Positions 17,641 to 28,340 are shown, counted from the first letter of the stretch. The stretch is DNA of 64,000 bases from Bacteroidota bacterium (GCA_947450025.1 CANFTW010000009.1:1-64000); one strand, 5' to 3'. Notes: generated by a model not told the origin, from the sequence alone. A program made the numbers and translations.

Positions 17641-18567
17641 CTAGAAGTAGCGTGGTGATTTAAATCCTTTCGCTTTACTTCTTAAATCATAACTCAACAT
17701 AATTTCATGGGAGCCTTGACTATAATTTTGTAAGGATGTTAACTGATAATCATAAGCATATCCTATACGTAAGTTTTGATTGATATTATACATGATGTTT
17801 AATCCTGCAGCTGCTTTATGACGATACATCGCTCCTATCCATATTTTATCATAAAACAAAAATGATAAATTTCCTTCTATCGATAATGGAGCATTATTCA
17901 CATACTTTACAATAAACGATGGACGCATATTAATCGCAGGATTTAATTGCACAACAATCCCTCCAAAAAAGTAATAGTGATTTTCTTGTAAGGCTTTTTG
18001 ATCAGCGGCTACATTAATTTTATTCTTTAACATCCTTGGTGTCGCAATTCCTAAATAATGACGCTTCCCATAGTAATAAATCCCTGCTCCTAAATTAAAT
18101 AAGTTCTTCTTATAATTAAACCCATTATTATATAACTCATCCGTATTATCATTCACTCGTAAATTAGAAAAATCTTGTCTGAAAAAATCCATCCCAGCTT
18201 TTAATCCAAATGCTAAACGATTGTTTCTTTTATTCACCTTTATACTGTATGCTAAATCTGCATACACTCCCGTGTTTTTAGTCACCCCTAATTGATCATT
18301 TAAAACGGTTAGTCCAATCCCAATATTCTCCGTCTTTAATGGCGAATGGATTGACAATACCTGCGTCTTTGGCGCTCCCTTTAATCCTGTCCATTGGTCT
18401 CGAACTGTTCCTGTCACCTGAATCGCTTCCTGACTTCCAGCATAGGCTGGGTTCATCAAAACAGGATTAAAAAAATACATACTGTGCTGCGTTTCCTGCT
18501 GTGCCATACTGGTGTATCCTACTAAGATAAAGAGTATGCTAAGGATTAGTTGCTTTGTGTGTGTCAT
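17641..18567 (-). CDS. PorP/SprF family T9SS outer-membrane protein
   Basis: 308 residues, the usual length. Signal peptide ends at MAQ, followed by the classical family opening QHSMYFFNPVLMNPAYAGS, VRDQWTGLKGAPKTQVLSIH and GIGLTVLNDQLG, all textbook PorP/SprF motifs, then barrel strands to the C-terminus. It sits 39 bp after the giant adhesin gene and 44 bp before the PorE-like gene, matching the sprB-sprF gene order of gliding Bacteroidota. It is presumed to be the dedicated outer-membrane partner of the 2107-residue adhesin. Confidence 0.92.
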   Translation of the reverse strand: MTHTKQLILSILFILVGYTSMAQQETQHSMYFFNPVLMNPAYAGSQEAIQVTGTVRDQWTGLKGAPKTQVLSIHSPLKTENIGIGLTVLNDQLGVTKNTGVYADLAYSIKVNKRNNRLAFGLKAGMDFFRQDFSNLRVNDNTDELYNNGFNYKKNLFNLGAGIYYYGKRHYLGIATPRMLKNKINVAADQKALQENHYYFFGGIVVQLNPAINMRPSFIVKYVNNAPLSIEGNLSFLFYDKIWIGAMYRHKAAAGLNIMYNINQNLRIGYAYDYQLTSLQNYSQGSHEIMLSYDLRSKAKGFKSPRYF

Positions 18568-18606
18568 GTCTTTTTATTTTATTAAATGTGGTTGCGCGTG
18601 TTTAAA

Positions 18607-21600
18607 CTAGTATTGTAATAATAAATAACCGTTATACGCTTCTGTCTTATCATCTCCGTATACTAAAATTACATAGTAGGTACCCGCTGGTAATTTTGAC
18701 TTACCTGCCGCATCGCCTACATTAGCATATCCTAAAAACTCATTTGAGTACCCGTCCTTTTGATACACCAAGTTACCCCATCGATTGAAGATTTTTAATT
18801 GATTGTTCGGATAGTTCTCAATGTTCTTAATCACAAACCCATCATTCACGCCATCACCATTTGGTGAGAAAAATTCTGGCACAAACGTCTCACATAACTG
18901 CATGTCAACTAAACCTGTCGTTCTATTTTGACAACCGTTTTGATCTATCACCGTTACTGTATAGGTCCCCTGTGTGGATGGGGTTAATGGATTAATACTT
19001 AAACTTGTACCTGTGGATACAGTTTGTCCATTGGTCCAAGTATACGTATACGTTGTTACTGGACTTGCCACCGCTAACTGAGCACTAGCATTCTCACAAG
19101 CACTCACTTGCGAGCTCATCAGTGTGACACTTGGCAAAGCATTAACCGTTAAGGTATTGGCTGCTGTGTTTGTACACGTTCCTAAACTCGCTAAAACACT
19201 TACCGTATAAGTTCCGGCTACTCCTGTGACTGTGCTTGGAACCGTTAATGGATTTGCATTCGGTAACGTTTGTCCATTAATACTCCAATCATACACAACA
19301 TTCGCTTGCGGTGTATTAATGCTTATTGTGCCATTTTCATTTTGACAAATCACTAAATCACTTAAATCAAAATTCGCGTTTGGCACATTAATAACGTTCA
19401 ACGTTGTGGTTGCGGAAATCGATACACAACCATTCGTATCAGACGCTGTAACTGTATAAATATACATTCCTGTAGTTAAGCTAGATGCTGGAAACGTTAT
19501 GCTTCCTTGGTTTTGGTTACCTGTATTTATTCCATTACCTATTGTCCATGTATAACTCGTCGCTGTACTCGCCGCTGTTAAATTTACCGTGCCACTTGTA
19601 CAGGTTAAATTTGGATTTGCTGTAGCTGTTAGCGTTGGTAAAGCATTAACCGTCACATCAACCATTGTTAGCGTTGATGTACATCCTGTTAATGTATTAG
19701 TCCCCGTCACAGTATACGTACTATTCGTTGTTGGTGTTACAGTCGTAGTGCTTGTCGTTGCTCCTGTTGGTTGCCATTGATAGGTATCTGCTCCACTCGC
19801 TGCTAATGTTACGGAGCTTCCCGAACAAATCGTCGCGTTTGTCGTTGCTAATATCGGAAGCTGGTTCACATCAATCGTTATTGTCTCTGTTGCACTCGAA
19901 CATCCTTGTGCTTCTCCCATGATTGTATACGTGGTTAATACTGTTGGTGTTAAAACTATTGTATTAGTTGTTGTCTGAACTGGACTCATTAACGTATAAG
20001 TACTCGCTCCAGTTAGTGTTATAGTCGTTGTATTACCCAAACAAATCGTCGTCGCACTAGCTGATATCCCTATCGTCGGTGTCGGGGTAACATTTATCGT
20101 GATACTAGCTGTGTTGGAACAGCCTGTTAGTGTATTCGTGCCCGTCGCACTATAACTCGTCGTCGTCATCGGACTTACCGTTATCGTGGATGCTGTCTCC
20201 GTCGTGCTCCATACATAACTGTCAGCTCCTGTTATTGACACCACTGCAATCCCTCCTGAACATATTATCGTGTTAACCGAACTTGCAGTTAATATTGGTA
20301 AAGGGTTAACATTAACTGTAAAAGTTGTATTCCCATTACAACCAGATCCAGCAGATCCTAATACAGTATATGATGTTGTAGAAATTGGATTTAATGTAAA
20401 ACTTAATCCTGAAATTGCACTTGGCAATAAAGTATAAGTGCTGCCACCTTGGGGAGTAATAGTGGCTGTTGAACCAATACAAAGATCCGTATTTGCAACT
20501 GTAATACTTGCTGATAAAACAACTGAAACCGTTACTTGACTAATAGCACTTGAGCAAGTTTGACTGCCGTATGTGTTTGAAATAAACACGGAGTAAATTC
20601 CCGCATTAGCATTAGTTATTGAATTAGTTACAGTTGGAGAAGAAACTGAAGATGTATAAGAATTAGGTCCTGACCAATTAATATCTGTTCCTCCAGATAC
20701 TGCTGGCAATACCAATGAGTTTCCTGAACATAAAGAAATATTATCCGTTGGAATATTAACCGTAGGTGTTGCGTTAACCGTTATTAGAGTTGTTGCTAAA
20801 TTATTACTCACACATCCTGCGACACTCGTGCCTGTTAAAGTATACGTTGTATTACTTGTTGGTGATACTGTAAAGCTTGTGCCTGTTAACGCTCCTGGAT
20901 TTAAAGTATACGTACTTGCGCCTGTTGGTGTTGCTGTTGGTGTAATCACCGTTGAACCATTAGAACAAATCGTTGGATTACTTACGGATAAGACTGAAAC
21001 CGTTGGTGTTGTATTTACTGTAATTGCTGTCGTTGCTGAATTAGCACTGACACATCCTGCGACACTCGTGCCTGTTAAAGTATACGTTGTATTGGTTATT
21101 GGCGACACTGTAAAACTTGTGCCTGTTAACGCTCCTGGATTTAAAGTATATGTACTTGCGCCTGTTGGTGCTGCTGTTGGTGTAATCACCGTTGAACCAT
21201 TAGAACAAATCGTTGGATTGCTTACGGATAAGACTGAAACCGTTGGTGTTGTATTTACTGTAATTACTGTCGTTGCTGAATTAGCACTTACACATCCTGC
21301 GACACTCGTGCCTGTTAAAGTATACGTTGTATTTGTTGTTGGCGATACTGTAAAGCTTGCGCCTACTAATGCGCCTGGATTTAAAGTATAAGTGCTTGCG
21401 CCTGTTGGTGTTGCTGTTGGTGTAATCACCGTTGAACCATTAGAACAAATCGTTGGATTACTTACGGATAAGACTGAAACCGTTGGTGTTGTATTTACTG
21501 TAATTGCTGTCGTTGCTGAATTAGCACTTACACATCCTGCGACACTCGTGCCTGTTAAAGTATACGTTGTATTGGTTATTGGCGAAACTGTAAAACTTGT

Positions 21601-24600
21601 GCCTGTTAACGCTCCTGGATTTAAAGTATACGTACTTGCACCTATTGGTGTTGCTGTTGGTGTTATTATGCTAGTGTTGCCTGAACAAATCGTTGGATTG
21701 CTTACGGATAAGACTGAAACCGTTGGTGTTGTATTTACTGTAATTGCGGTCGTCGCTGAATTAGCACTGACACATCCTGCGACACTCGTGCCTGTTAAAG
21801 TATACGTTGTATTGGTTATTGGCGTCACTGTAAAGCTTGTGCCTGTTAACGCTCCTGGATTTAAAGTATACGTACTTGCGCCTGTTGGTGATGCTGTTGG
21901 TGTAATCACCGTTGAACCATTAGAACAAATCGTTGGATTACTTACGGATAAGACTGAAACCGTTGGTGTTGTATTTACTGTAATTGCTGTCGTTGCTGAA
22001 TTAGCACTTACACATCCTGCGACACTCGTACCTATTAAAGTATACGTTGTATTACTTGTTGGCGATACTGTAAAGCTTGTTCCTGTTAACGCTCCTGGAT
22101 TTAAAGTATATGTACTTGCGCCTGTTGGTGCTGCTGTTGGCGTTATTATGGTAGTGTTGCCTGAACAAATCGTTGGATTGCTTACGGATAAGACTGAAAC
22201 CGTTGGTGTTGTATTTACGACAATTGCTGTCGTTGCTGAATTAGCACTGACACATCCTGCGACACTCGTGCCTGTTAAAGTATACGTTGTATTGGTTATT
22301 GGCGACACTGTAAAACTTGTGCCTGTTAACGCTCCTGGATTTAAAGTATACGTACTTGCGCCTGTTGGTGTTGCTGTTGGTGTTATTATGGTAGTGTTGC
22401 CTGAACAAATCGTTGGATTACTTACGGATAAGACTGAAACCGTTGGTGTTGTATTTACGGTAATGACTGTCGTTGCTGAATTAGCACTTACACATCCTGC
22501 GACACTCGTGCCTGTTAAAGTATACGTTGTATTGGTTATTGGCGTCACTGTAAAGCTTGTGCCTACTAATGCGCCTGGATTTAATGTATAACTACTCGCT
22601 CCAGTTGGTGTTGCTGTTGGTGTAATCACTGTTGAACCATTAGAACAAATCGTTGGATTGCTTACGGATAAGACTGAAACCGTTGGTGTTGTATTTACTG
22701 TAATTGCTGTCGTTGCTGAATTAGCACTTACACATCCTGCGACACTCGTGCCTGTTAAAGTATACGTTGTATTGGTTATTGGTGACACTGTAAAGCTTGT
22801 GCCTGTTAACGCTCCTGGATTTAAAGTATACGTACTTGCGCCTATTGGTGTTGCTGTTGGTGTTATTATGGTAGTGTTGCCTGAACAAATCGTTGGATTG
22901 CTTACGGATAAGACTGAAACCGTTGGTGTTGTATTTACTGTAATTGCTGTCGTTGCTGAATTAGCACTGACACATCCTGCGACACTCGTGCCTGTTAAAG
23001 TATACGTCGTATTGGTTATTGGTGACACTGTAAAGCTTGTGCCTGTTAACGCTCCTGGATTTAAAGTATACGTACTTGCGCCTGTTGGAGTAATGGTAAC
23101 TGAATTATTAGAACAAATAGTAGAAGACGTAATTGTCAAACTAACGTTTACTGGACTTAAAGGTCCAGAAATTGTAACACTTTTTGTCGCTGTACATGTA
23201 CCGTCTGTAGCAGAAACTGTATACACATTAGCAGCTAAACCAGTTTGAACTGTTCCTGTTAAAGCACCTGGCATCCAAGTTACAGTATATGTTCCAGAGC
23301 CACCAGACGGTATTACAGTTGCTGCGCCAGTAGAACCGCCAAAACACGTCACACTTGTTGTTGCATTCACTGCTAATGAGACCCCTCCAGTACCTGCTGT
23401 GGCTAAAAATGTACAAATAGTGGAATTACCATGAGTATCTGTGACTGTCATGGTTACTGTAATGACTCCTGAAACTAAAGTTCCTGGAGCTGGATTTTGT
23501 GTTACTGTAAATGCACAATCATCAAATGCAACGACTTCAGGAACATAATTTCCTAAAACAGAAGAACAAGATGATCCAGTTAATGTTTTATCAGGAACAC
23601 AAGAAAGAATAATTGGAGGTAAGGTTTCCGTTGCACAATTAATAGCGGAACTACAACTAGCAATGTTTGTATTTATAGAAACTGCAGTAGGTAAAGATGT
23701 TGGAGAAAGAGTATTAGATCCGACCGCAGTGAAATTAGTTCCTGTAAAGGTTAAACTGTTTGAATTTGACAGCAAAATCGCTCCCGCAGGCAAATTATTA
23801 TTATAGATATTAACCTTTGCTGAACCAGAAGCTCCAGTTGAAGGCCCAAATGTACAGTTGGTAATTGTACCAGTCGCCGTAGCACCGTCTAAATAAAAAT
23901 CACTTCCCTTGTCAAAGGGGGTATTACTCGAAAATTTACAAGTATTGAAGTTAATAGAACCAGAAGAACTTCTCAATAAAATAGCTCCTCCATCAACCGA
24001 ACCATTATTTGGATTATTGACCTGATCATTATAATTTCCTGTAAATACGCAATTTGAAAAAGTAGTTGTTCCTGCTAATTTGTAAAAAGCTCCTCCCCCA
24101 TTTGTTGGATCAGAGGCATCTCCTGCAGTGAAATTATCTGAAAAATAAGAACCTTTAACCAACAATGTTCCTGAGCCTTGATAGATAGCGCCACCTCTTC
24201 TTGAGGAGCATCTGTTAAAAGTCGTATTATTGACAGTAACAACTGGACTAGCATTAAACATTTTGATGGCTCCTCCCCAATCAGCAAAATTTCTATCATC
24301 AATAAATAAGCAAGTATTAACTGTTAAATTAGAATTATCAACAAAAATAGAACCCCCACCATCTGCGTTCCATCCAGAACAACTTATAACAGAAGTATTA
24401 AATGTTACCACTGAGCCTGAAGACATATAAACGTTGGCTCCATTGCCAGCTACAGTAGCACCAGGGTTCTTCCGAATAACTACGTTTTCGAATAAAATAC
24501 CAGTAACTCCACTATTAATCATAAAAACTTGGCCTTGTGCCACATCATAATAATAATTAACAAAAGACAAATTTTTAAAAATAACATTACTAACTGTGAT

Positions 24601-24930
24601 TGTAGCAAATCTTTGATTGCCTGCACCATTATCAAAGATGGTATTCCCTGTTCCTGCTCCAATAATTGTTAATGCCTTTCCAAGAGTCAAGGTATTATCA
24701 TTATAGGTGCCTTTATCAATATAAATAGTATCTCCAGCAACAGCCACGCCATATGCTTGAGCTAAAGTTAATTTAGGAGTAGTAGTTGTTGTTCCATTGT
24801 TGGCTGCTAATCCAACTGAAAATGTAAATACATCTCCAACAGTTGAATTATTATTAACATAGATTTTTTTTGCACTCATATGAGTTGCAAAAAAAAGCAT
24901 TGACACAAATAAAATTTTAAATAACTTCAT
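18607..24930 (-). CDS. Giant T9SS type B adhesin with beta-helix, HYR and ten 80-residue repeats
   Basis: 2107 residues. Signal peptide (to MSAKK), then a right-handed parallel beta-helix of pectin-lyase type (about 20-400; GDTIYIDKGTYNDN, many Asn/Ser rungs). A HYR-like module follows (about 440-515), then one SprB-like repeat (AVNATTSVTCFGGSTGAATV). Next come about ten copies of an 80-residue Ig-like repeat (PTVSVLSVSNPTICS...CVSANSATT), further Ig-like and PKD-like modules, and a type B sorting domain (FFSPNGDGVNDGFVI...FNRWGNLVYQKDG). An SprB-like surface adhesin by architecture. The N-terminal module is shared with the type A protein at 32862-34811. First gene of an adhesin-SprF-PorE operon, with the shared upstream promoter element. 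Confidence 0.9.
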   Translation of the reverse strand: MKLFKILFVSMLFFATHMSAKKIYVNNNSTVGDVFTFSVGLAANNGTTTTTPKLTLAQAYGVAVAGDTIYIDKGTYNDNTLTLGKALTIIGAGTGNTIFDNGAGNQRFATITVSNVIFKNLSFVNYYYDVAQGQVFMINSGVTGILFENVVIRKNPGATVAGNGANVYMSSGSVVTFNTSVISCSGWNADGGGSIFVDNSNLTVNTCLFIDDRNFADWGGAIKMFNASPVVTVNNTTFNRCSSRRGGAIYQGSGTLLVKGSYFSDNFTAGDASDPTNGGGAFYKLAGTTTFSNCVFTGNYNDQVNNPNNGSVDGGAILLRSSSGSINFNTCKFSSNTPFDKGSDFYLDGATATGTITNCTFGPSTGASGSAKVNIYNNNLPAGAILLSNSNSLTFTGTNFTAVGSNTLSPTSLPTAVSINTNIASCSSAINCATETLPPIILSCVPDKTLTGSSCSSVLGNYVPEVVAFDDCAFTVTQNPAPGTLVSGVITVTMTVTDTHGNSTICTFLATAGTGGVSLAVNATTSVTCFGGSTGAATVIPSGGSGTYTVTWMPGALTGTVQTGLAANVYTVSATDGTCTATKSVTISGPLSPVNVSLTITSSTICSNNSVTITPTGASTYTLNPGALTGTSFTVSPITNTTYTLTGTSVAGCVSANSATTAITVNTTPTVSVLSVSNPTICSGNTTIITPTATPIGASTYTLNPGALTGTSFTVSPITNTTYTLTGTSVAGCVSANSATTAITVNTTPTVSVLSVSNPTICSNGSTVITPTATPTGASSYTLNPGALVGTSFTVTPITNTTYTLTGTSVAGCVSANSATTVITVNTTPTVSVLSVSNPTICSGNTTIITPTATPTGASTYTLNPGALTGTSFTVSPITNTTYTLTGTSVAGCVSANSATTAIVVNTTPTVSVLSVSNPTICSGNTTIITPTAAPTGASTYTLNPGALTGTSFTVSPTSNTTYTLIGTSVAGCVSANSATTAITVNTTPTVSVLSVSNPTICSNGSTVITPTASPTGASTYTLNPGALTGTSFTVTPITNTTYTLTGTSVAGCVSANSATTAITVNTTPTVSVLSVSNPTICSGNTSIITPTATPIGASTYTLNPGALTGTSFTVSPITNTTYTLTGTSVAGCVSANSATTAITVNTTPTVSVLSVSNPTICSNGSTVITPTATPTGASTYTLNPGALVGASFTVSPTTNTTYTLTGTSVAGCVSANSATTVITVNTTPTVSVLSVSNPTICSNGSTVITPTAAPTGASTYTLNPGALTGTSFTVSPITNTTYTLTGTSVAGCVSANSATTAITVNTTPTVSVLSVSNPTICSNGSTVITPTATPTGASTYTLNPGALTGTSFTVSPTSNTTYTLTGTSVAGCVSNNLATTLITVNATPTVNIPTDNISLCSGNSLVLPAVSGGTDINWSGPNSYTSSVSSPTVTNSITNANAGIYSVFISNTYGSQTCSSAISQVTVSVVLSASITVANTDLCIGSTATITPQGGSTYTLLPSAISGLSFTLNPISTTSYTVLGSAGSGCNGNTTFTVNVNPLPILTASSVNTIICSGGIAVVSITGADSYVWSTTETASTITVSPMTTTSYSATGTNTLTGCSNTASITINVTPTPTIGISASATTICLGNTTTITLTGASTYTLMSPVQTTTNTIVLTPTVLTTYTIMGEAQGCSSATETITIDVNQLPILATTNATICSGSSVTLAASGADTYQWQPTGATTSTTTVTPTTNSTYTVTGTNTLTGCTSTLTMVDVTVNALPTLTATANPNLTCTSGTVNLTAASTATSYTWTIGNGINTGNQNQGSITFPASSLTTGMYIYTVTASDTNGCVSISATTTLNVINVPNANFDLSDLVICQNENGTISINTPQANVVYDWSINGQTLPNANPLTVPSTVTGVAGTYTVSVLASLGTCTNTAANTLTVNALPSVTLMSSQVSACENASAQLAVASPVTTYTYTWTNGQTVSTGTSLSINPLTPSTQGTYTVTVIDQNGCQNRTTGLVDMQLCETFVPEFFSPNGDGVNDGFVIKNIENYPNNQLKIFNRWGNLVYQKDGYSNEFLGYANVGDAAGKSKLPAGTYYVILVYGDDKTEAYNGYLLLQY
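20761..23100 (-). repeat. 240-bp tandem repeat array, about 9.75 copies
   Basis: The landmark CTTACGGATAAGACTGAAAC recurs at 20981, 21221 and every 240 bp to 22901. Units begin at 20761 and every 240 bp after that. The 20761 unit is diverged. Two variants of one segment alternate: TGTAATCACCGTTGAACCAT (encodes SNGSTVITP) at 20941, 21181, 21421, 21901 and 22621, and TGTTATTATGGTAGTGTTGC (encodes SGNTTIITP) at 21661, 22141, 22381 and 22861, each with small variations. The period is exactly 80 codons, so unit gain or loss keeps the frame. Confidence 0.92.
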
Positions 24931-24975
24931 GATTAAATAACATTATAATAATTAGAGCAATTGTTTATTTTATAT

Positions 24976-25037
24976 TAAAATTAAATCATTTACTGTCACA
25001 ACCCAGTAACAAAAATAAAAAAATTAGCAAGTCTGAT
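24976..25037 (-). promoter_or_regulatory. Giant-adhesin promoter with shared upstream element
   Basis: On the minus strand ATCAGACTTGCTA (25037-25025) is followed after exactly 41 bases by TAATTTTA (24983-24976), 46 bp before the ATG. The element abuts the ilvA stop codon. An alternative -7 box TATTTTTG lies at 25017-25010. Confidence 0.62.
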
Positions 25038-26278
25038 TAGATTAAAAACTGAAGCAAATTATCATTTTTATTTAAATATTCAAATTGAAAACCTGAATTT
25101 TTTAGCTTATGTTTTAATAACTCAAGATCTTTCGGTTCCTTAATCTCAAGCCCTACAAGAGCCGGGCCATTTTCCCGATTATTTTTTTTCATATATTCAA
25201 AATGCACAATGTCATCATTTGGCCCCAAAACGTTTCCTAAAAACTCTTTTAAAGCGCCTGCTCGTTGAGGAAATCTGATAACGAAAAAATGCTTTAGTCC
25301 CTCAAATACCAGCGATCGTTCCCTTATTTCCTCCGTTCGCATAATATCATTGTTGCTTCCACTAACCACACACACCACATTTTTACCTTTGAGTGTTTCT
25401 TTTAAATAATATAAAGACGCAACCGTTAATGCCCCTGCAGGCTCAACAACTATCGCTTGCTGATTGTATAAATTTAAAATCGTGGTACATACTTTCCCTT
25501 CAGGAACTAATACAATTTCACTCAATTTTTGTTTACATATATCAAATGTTTTAGCGCCAACTTTTTTGACGGCCGCTCCATCAACAAACTTATCAATTTC
25601 TAGTAACTCTGTATTATATCCATTCGCTATCGAAGTTTTCATAGAGGGGGCCCCTTCTGGTTCCACTCCAATGATTTTGGTATTAGGTTTTGTTTGCGAT
25701 AAGTAACTCACACAACCAGCTGCCAGTCCACCACCTCCAATTGGAACTAAAACATAATCAATTTCAAAATCTGCATCCTCAACTATTTCTTTAGCAACAG
25801 TTCCCTGACCTTCAATTACTTTTTCATCATCAAAGGGATGAACAAATGCTGCATTCTTTGATACACAAAATTCAACAGCGGCCTTGTAAGCATCATCAAA
25901 CGTATCACCAACTAATACAACATCCACATGCTCTTTACCAAATAATTTTACTTGACTAATTTTTTGCGAAGGAGTAGTTGCAGGCATAAAGATTGTGCCT
26001 TTGATATTTAACTTACGACATGAATAGGCTACCCCTTGTGCATGATTTCCAGCACTGGCGCAAACAACCCCGTTCTGTTTTTCTGCATCTGACAAAGAAC
26101 TGATTTTGTTGTACGCACCCCTAATTTTATATGAACGAACTACTTGTAAGTCTTCGCGTTTTAAATAAACGTTACAACCAAATTCTTCGCTCAATTGCAC
26201 ATTATATTGCAAAGGCGTATGCATTGATACACCTTTCAAATTTTGAGCAGCCTTGTTGATGTGATCTAATGATACCAT
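25037..26278 (-). CDS. ilvA: Threonine ammonia-lyase (threonine dehydratase), biosynthetic
   Basis: 413 residues. Deaminates threonine to 2-oxobutanoate, the first step towards isoleucine. A PLP-dependent fold type II enzyme: the PLP lysine is Lys51 in SYKIRGAYNK, the phosphate-binding loop is PIGGGGLAAG, and the Asn-bearing loop is SAGNHAQG. The C-terminal ~85 residues (HFFVIRFPQRAGALKEFL) form a single ACT-like regulatory domain, as in short forms of the enzyme, so allosteric control by Ile or Val is expected. Last gene of the ilv operon, 25 bp after ilvC, and placed under the isoleucine attenuator. Its genetic context favours the biosynthetic over the catabolic form. Confidence 0.93.
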   Translation of the reverse strand: MVSLDHINKAAQNLKGVSMHTPLQYNVQLSEEFGCNVYLKREDLQVVRSYKIRGAYNKISSLSDAEKQNGVVCASAGNHAQGVAYSCRKLNIKGTIFMPATTPSQKISQVKLFGKEHVDVVLVGDTFDDAYKAAVEFCVSKNAAFVHPFDDEKVIEGQGTVAKEIVEDADFEIDYVLVPIGGGGLAAGCVSYLSQTKPNTKIIGVEPEGAPSMKTSIANGYNTELLEIDKFVDGAAVKKVGAKTFDICKQKLSEIVLVPEGKVCTTILNLYNQQAIVVEPAGALTVASLYYLKETLKGKNVVCVVSGSNNDIMRTEEIRERSLVFEGLKHFFVIRFPQRAGALKEFLGNVLGPNDDIVHFEYMKKNNRENGPALVGLEIKEPKDLELLKHKLKNSGFQFEYLNKNDNLLQFLI

Positions 26279-26303
26279 GTGGTGATTTTAAATTTCTTAA
26301 AAC

Positions 26304-27773
26304 TTATCCTATTTTCTTCATCTCTGTCATTGACTCTCTTAGCCAAGCGCCAACCTCTTCTATTGGGTGATTTCTGATGCTCTGATTTACTTTGATTAAT
26401 AATGTATTATCTACCCCATTCGAACTTGCAAATGCTCTTCCAATCACATTAGTCTCGATGCTTTTCATGAACTCATTTAATAATGGTTTACAAGCATGAT
26501 CAAATAAATAGCATCCATATTCAGCCGTGTCCGAAATAATTCGGTTCATCTCATACAATTTTTTACGTGCTACTGTATTAGCGATTAATGGCAACTCATG
26601 CAGCGATTCATAGTAAGCTGACTCTTCAATAATACCAGATTCGGTCATCGTTTCAAAAGCTAACTCAACGCCCGCTTTCACCATGGCAATAATTAATACA
26701 CCATGATCAAAATATTCTTGCTCAGAAATAACTGAATCAGTTGCAGAAGTTTTTTCAAAATTAGTTTCTGCAGTAGCCGCCCTCCAGCTTAACAAATTAA
26801 TATCATCATTTCCCCAATCAGCCATCATGTTTTTAGAAAACTCACCAGATAAAATATCATCCATATGTTTTTGGAATAATGGACGCAAGATTGATTTCAA
26901 TTCTTCTGCTAATTCAAATGCTTTGATTTTTGAAGGATTATTTAAGCGATCCATCATGTTGGTTATTCCTCCATGCTTCAAGGCTTCAGTAATAGTTTCC
27001 CAACCATATTGAACTAACTTAGAAGCATAACTTGGTTCTATTCCCTTCTCGACCATTTTATCAAAACATAAAATAGAACCAGTTTGTAACATCCCACACA
27101 AAATAGTTTGTTCACCCATTAAATCCGATTTTACTTCTGCTACAAAAGATGAATTTAAAACGCCAGCTCTATGGCCACCTGTTGCAACTGCATATGCTTT
27201 TGCTTGATTAAACCCTTCTCCATTTGGATTATTTTCAGGATGCACAGCTATTAATGTTGGCACACCAAATCCTCTTTTATATTCTTCGCGAACTTCCGAA
27301 CCAGGACATTTAGGAGCACACATGATTACCGTTATGTCTTTACGTATTTGCATGCCTTCTTCCACAATGTTAAAGCCATGAGAATAAGACAACGTAGAGC
27401 CTTTCTTCATTAAAGGCATAATGGCATTAACTACAGACTTGTGCTGTTTATCAGGAGTTAAATTACAAACTAAGTCAGCAGTTGGAATAAGATCTTCATA
27501 AGTACCAACTTTAAATCCATTTTCAGTGGCATTTAAATATGATGCGCGTTTTTGAGATATTGCATCTGCTCTTAAGGCGTAAGAAATGTCCAAGCCAGAA
27601 TCTCTCATATTTAAACCTTGATTTAATCCTTGAGCTCCACAACCAACAATCACAATTTTTTTATTCTTAAGAGCAAATACACCATCTGCGAATTCTGATT
27701 GATCCATGAATTCACAAACACCTAATTGTTCAAGTTGTAATCTAAGGGGTAATGTGTTGAAATAATTTTCCAT
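26304..27773 (-). CDS. ilvC: Ketol-acid reductoisomerase, class II
   Basis: 489 residues, the length of the long class II enzymes (E. coli type) and well above the ~330 of class I. Converts acetolactate or acetohydroxybutyrate to dihydroxy acids with NADPH and Mg2+. The N-terminal Rossmann motif is [20 protein letters not shown]. The knotted C-terminal helical domain is duplicated, as expected for class II, with metal-binding acidic stretches ([19 protein letters not shown]). It lies 7 bp after ilvN and 25 bp before ilvA. Confidence 0.95.
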   Translation of the reverse strand: MENYFNTLPLRLQLEQLGVCEFMDQSEFADGVFALKNKKIVIVGCGAQGLNQGLNMRDSGLDISYALRADAISQKRASYLNATENGFKVGTYEDLIPTADLVCNLTPDKQHKSVVNAIMPLMKKGSTLSYSHGFNIVEEGMQIRKDITVIMCAPKCPGSEVREEYKRGFGVPTLIAVHPENNPNGEGFNQAKAYAVATGGHRAGVLNSSFVAEVKSDLMGEQTILCGMLQTGSILCFDKMVEKGIEPSYASKLVQYGWETITEALKHGGITNMMDRLNNPSKIKAFELAEELKSILRPLFQKHMDDILSGEFSKNMMADWGNDDINLLSWRAATAETNFEKTSATDSVISEQEYFDHGVLIIAMVKAGVELAFETMTESGIIEESAYYESLHELPLIANTVARKKLYEMNRIISDTAEYGCYLFDHACKPLLNEFMKSIETNVIGRAFASSNGVDNTLLIKVNQSIRNHPIEEVGAWLRESMTEMKKIG

Positions 27774-27780
27774 ATATAAT

Positions 27781-28335
27781 TTATTTATTAAAATGTTTAA
27801 CAGTTGTTTTGCTATTGTTTTCTACTTCTTTTAAAAAGGTATTTAATGTTTTCATTGGTTTAGTAATGGCTACTCTTCCACTTCTCACAAATTCTAACAT
27901 GCCAAATTTTTCTAAATCGTTGAACAAGTGTTTTATCTCTCGCTCATCTCCAGTTTTTTCTATTACAATAAATTCGGGAGAAATGCTCAATATCTTCGCG
28001 TGATTTTCATTAACTATACGTGTAAATAATTCGTTTTCCTTCAAAGCATCAGCCGATACTTTATATAAAGCCATTTCACGTGATAGGATATCGTTATTGA
28101 TATGATAAAATGCTTTTAAAACTTCTACTTGCTTTTCTATTTGTCCAACTAATTTTTCGACTTGTTCTTGAGAAACAGTTACAACAATTGTATAACGATA
28201 GATTCCCTTGACTTCACTTTCGCTAGCAGTGATACTTTCTATATTAATATGTCTTCGAGTAAAGATGATGGTTACTCTATTTAATAAACCAATTTTATCT
28301 TCTGTAAAAATTGAAAGTGTATATGTATTTTCCAT
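27781..28335 (-). CDS. ilvN: Acetolactate synthase small (regulatory) subunit
   Basis: 184 residues. The N-terminal ACT domain ([21 protein letters not shown]...[11 protein letters not shown]) is the valine-binding regulatory module of IlvN/IlvH, followed by the usual C-terminal ALS_ss domain ending in the R.G..A. segment ([12 protein letters not shown]). It activates the catalytic subunit and gives it end-product sensitivity. It directly follows the large-subunit gene (5 bp gap) in the ilv operon. Confidence 0.93.
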   Translation of the reverse strand: MENTYTLSIFTEDKIGLLNRVTIIFTRRHINIESITASESEVKGIYRYTIVVTVSQEQVEKLVGQIEKQVEVLKAFYHINNDILSREMALYKVSADALKENELFTRIVNENHAKILSISPEFIVIEKTGDEREIKHLFNDLEKFGMLEFVRSGRVAITKPMKTLNTFLKEVENNSKTTVKHFNK

Positions 28336-28340
28336 AATTT

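Noticed and set aside
20761-23100. Regular repeat array suggestive of CRISPR or satellite DNA
   Set aside because: The 240-bp unit is coding on the minus strand with an 80-residue domain period and no spacer/repeat alternation. It is an adhesin repeat.
20828-23248. Long plus-strand open frames (187, 399 and 196 codons) across the adhesin repeats
   Set aside because: They are antisense shadows of the 240-bp repeat: a period divisible by three keeps any stop-free frame open. They lack start sites, signal peptides and coding-like composition.
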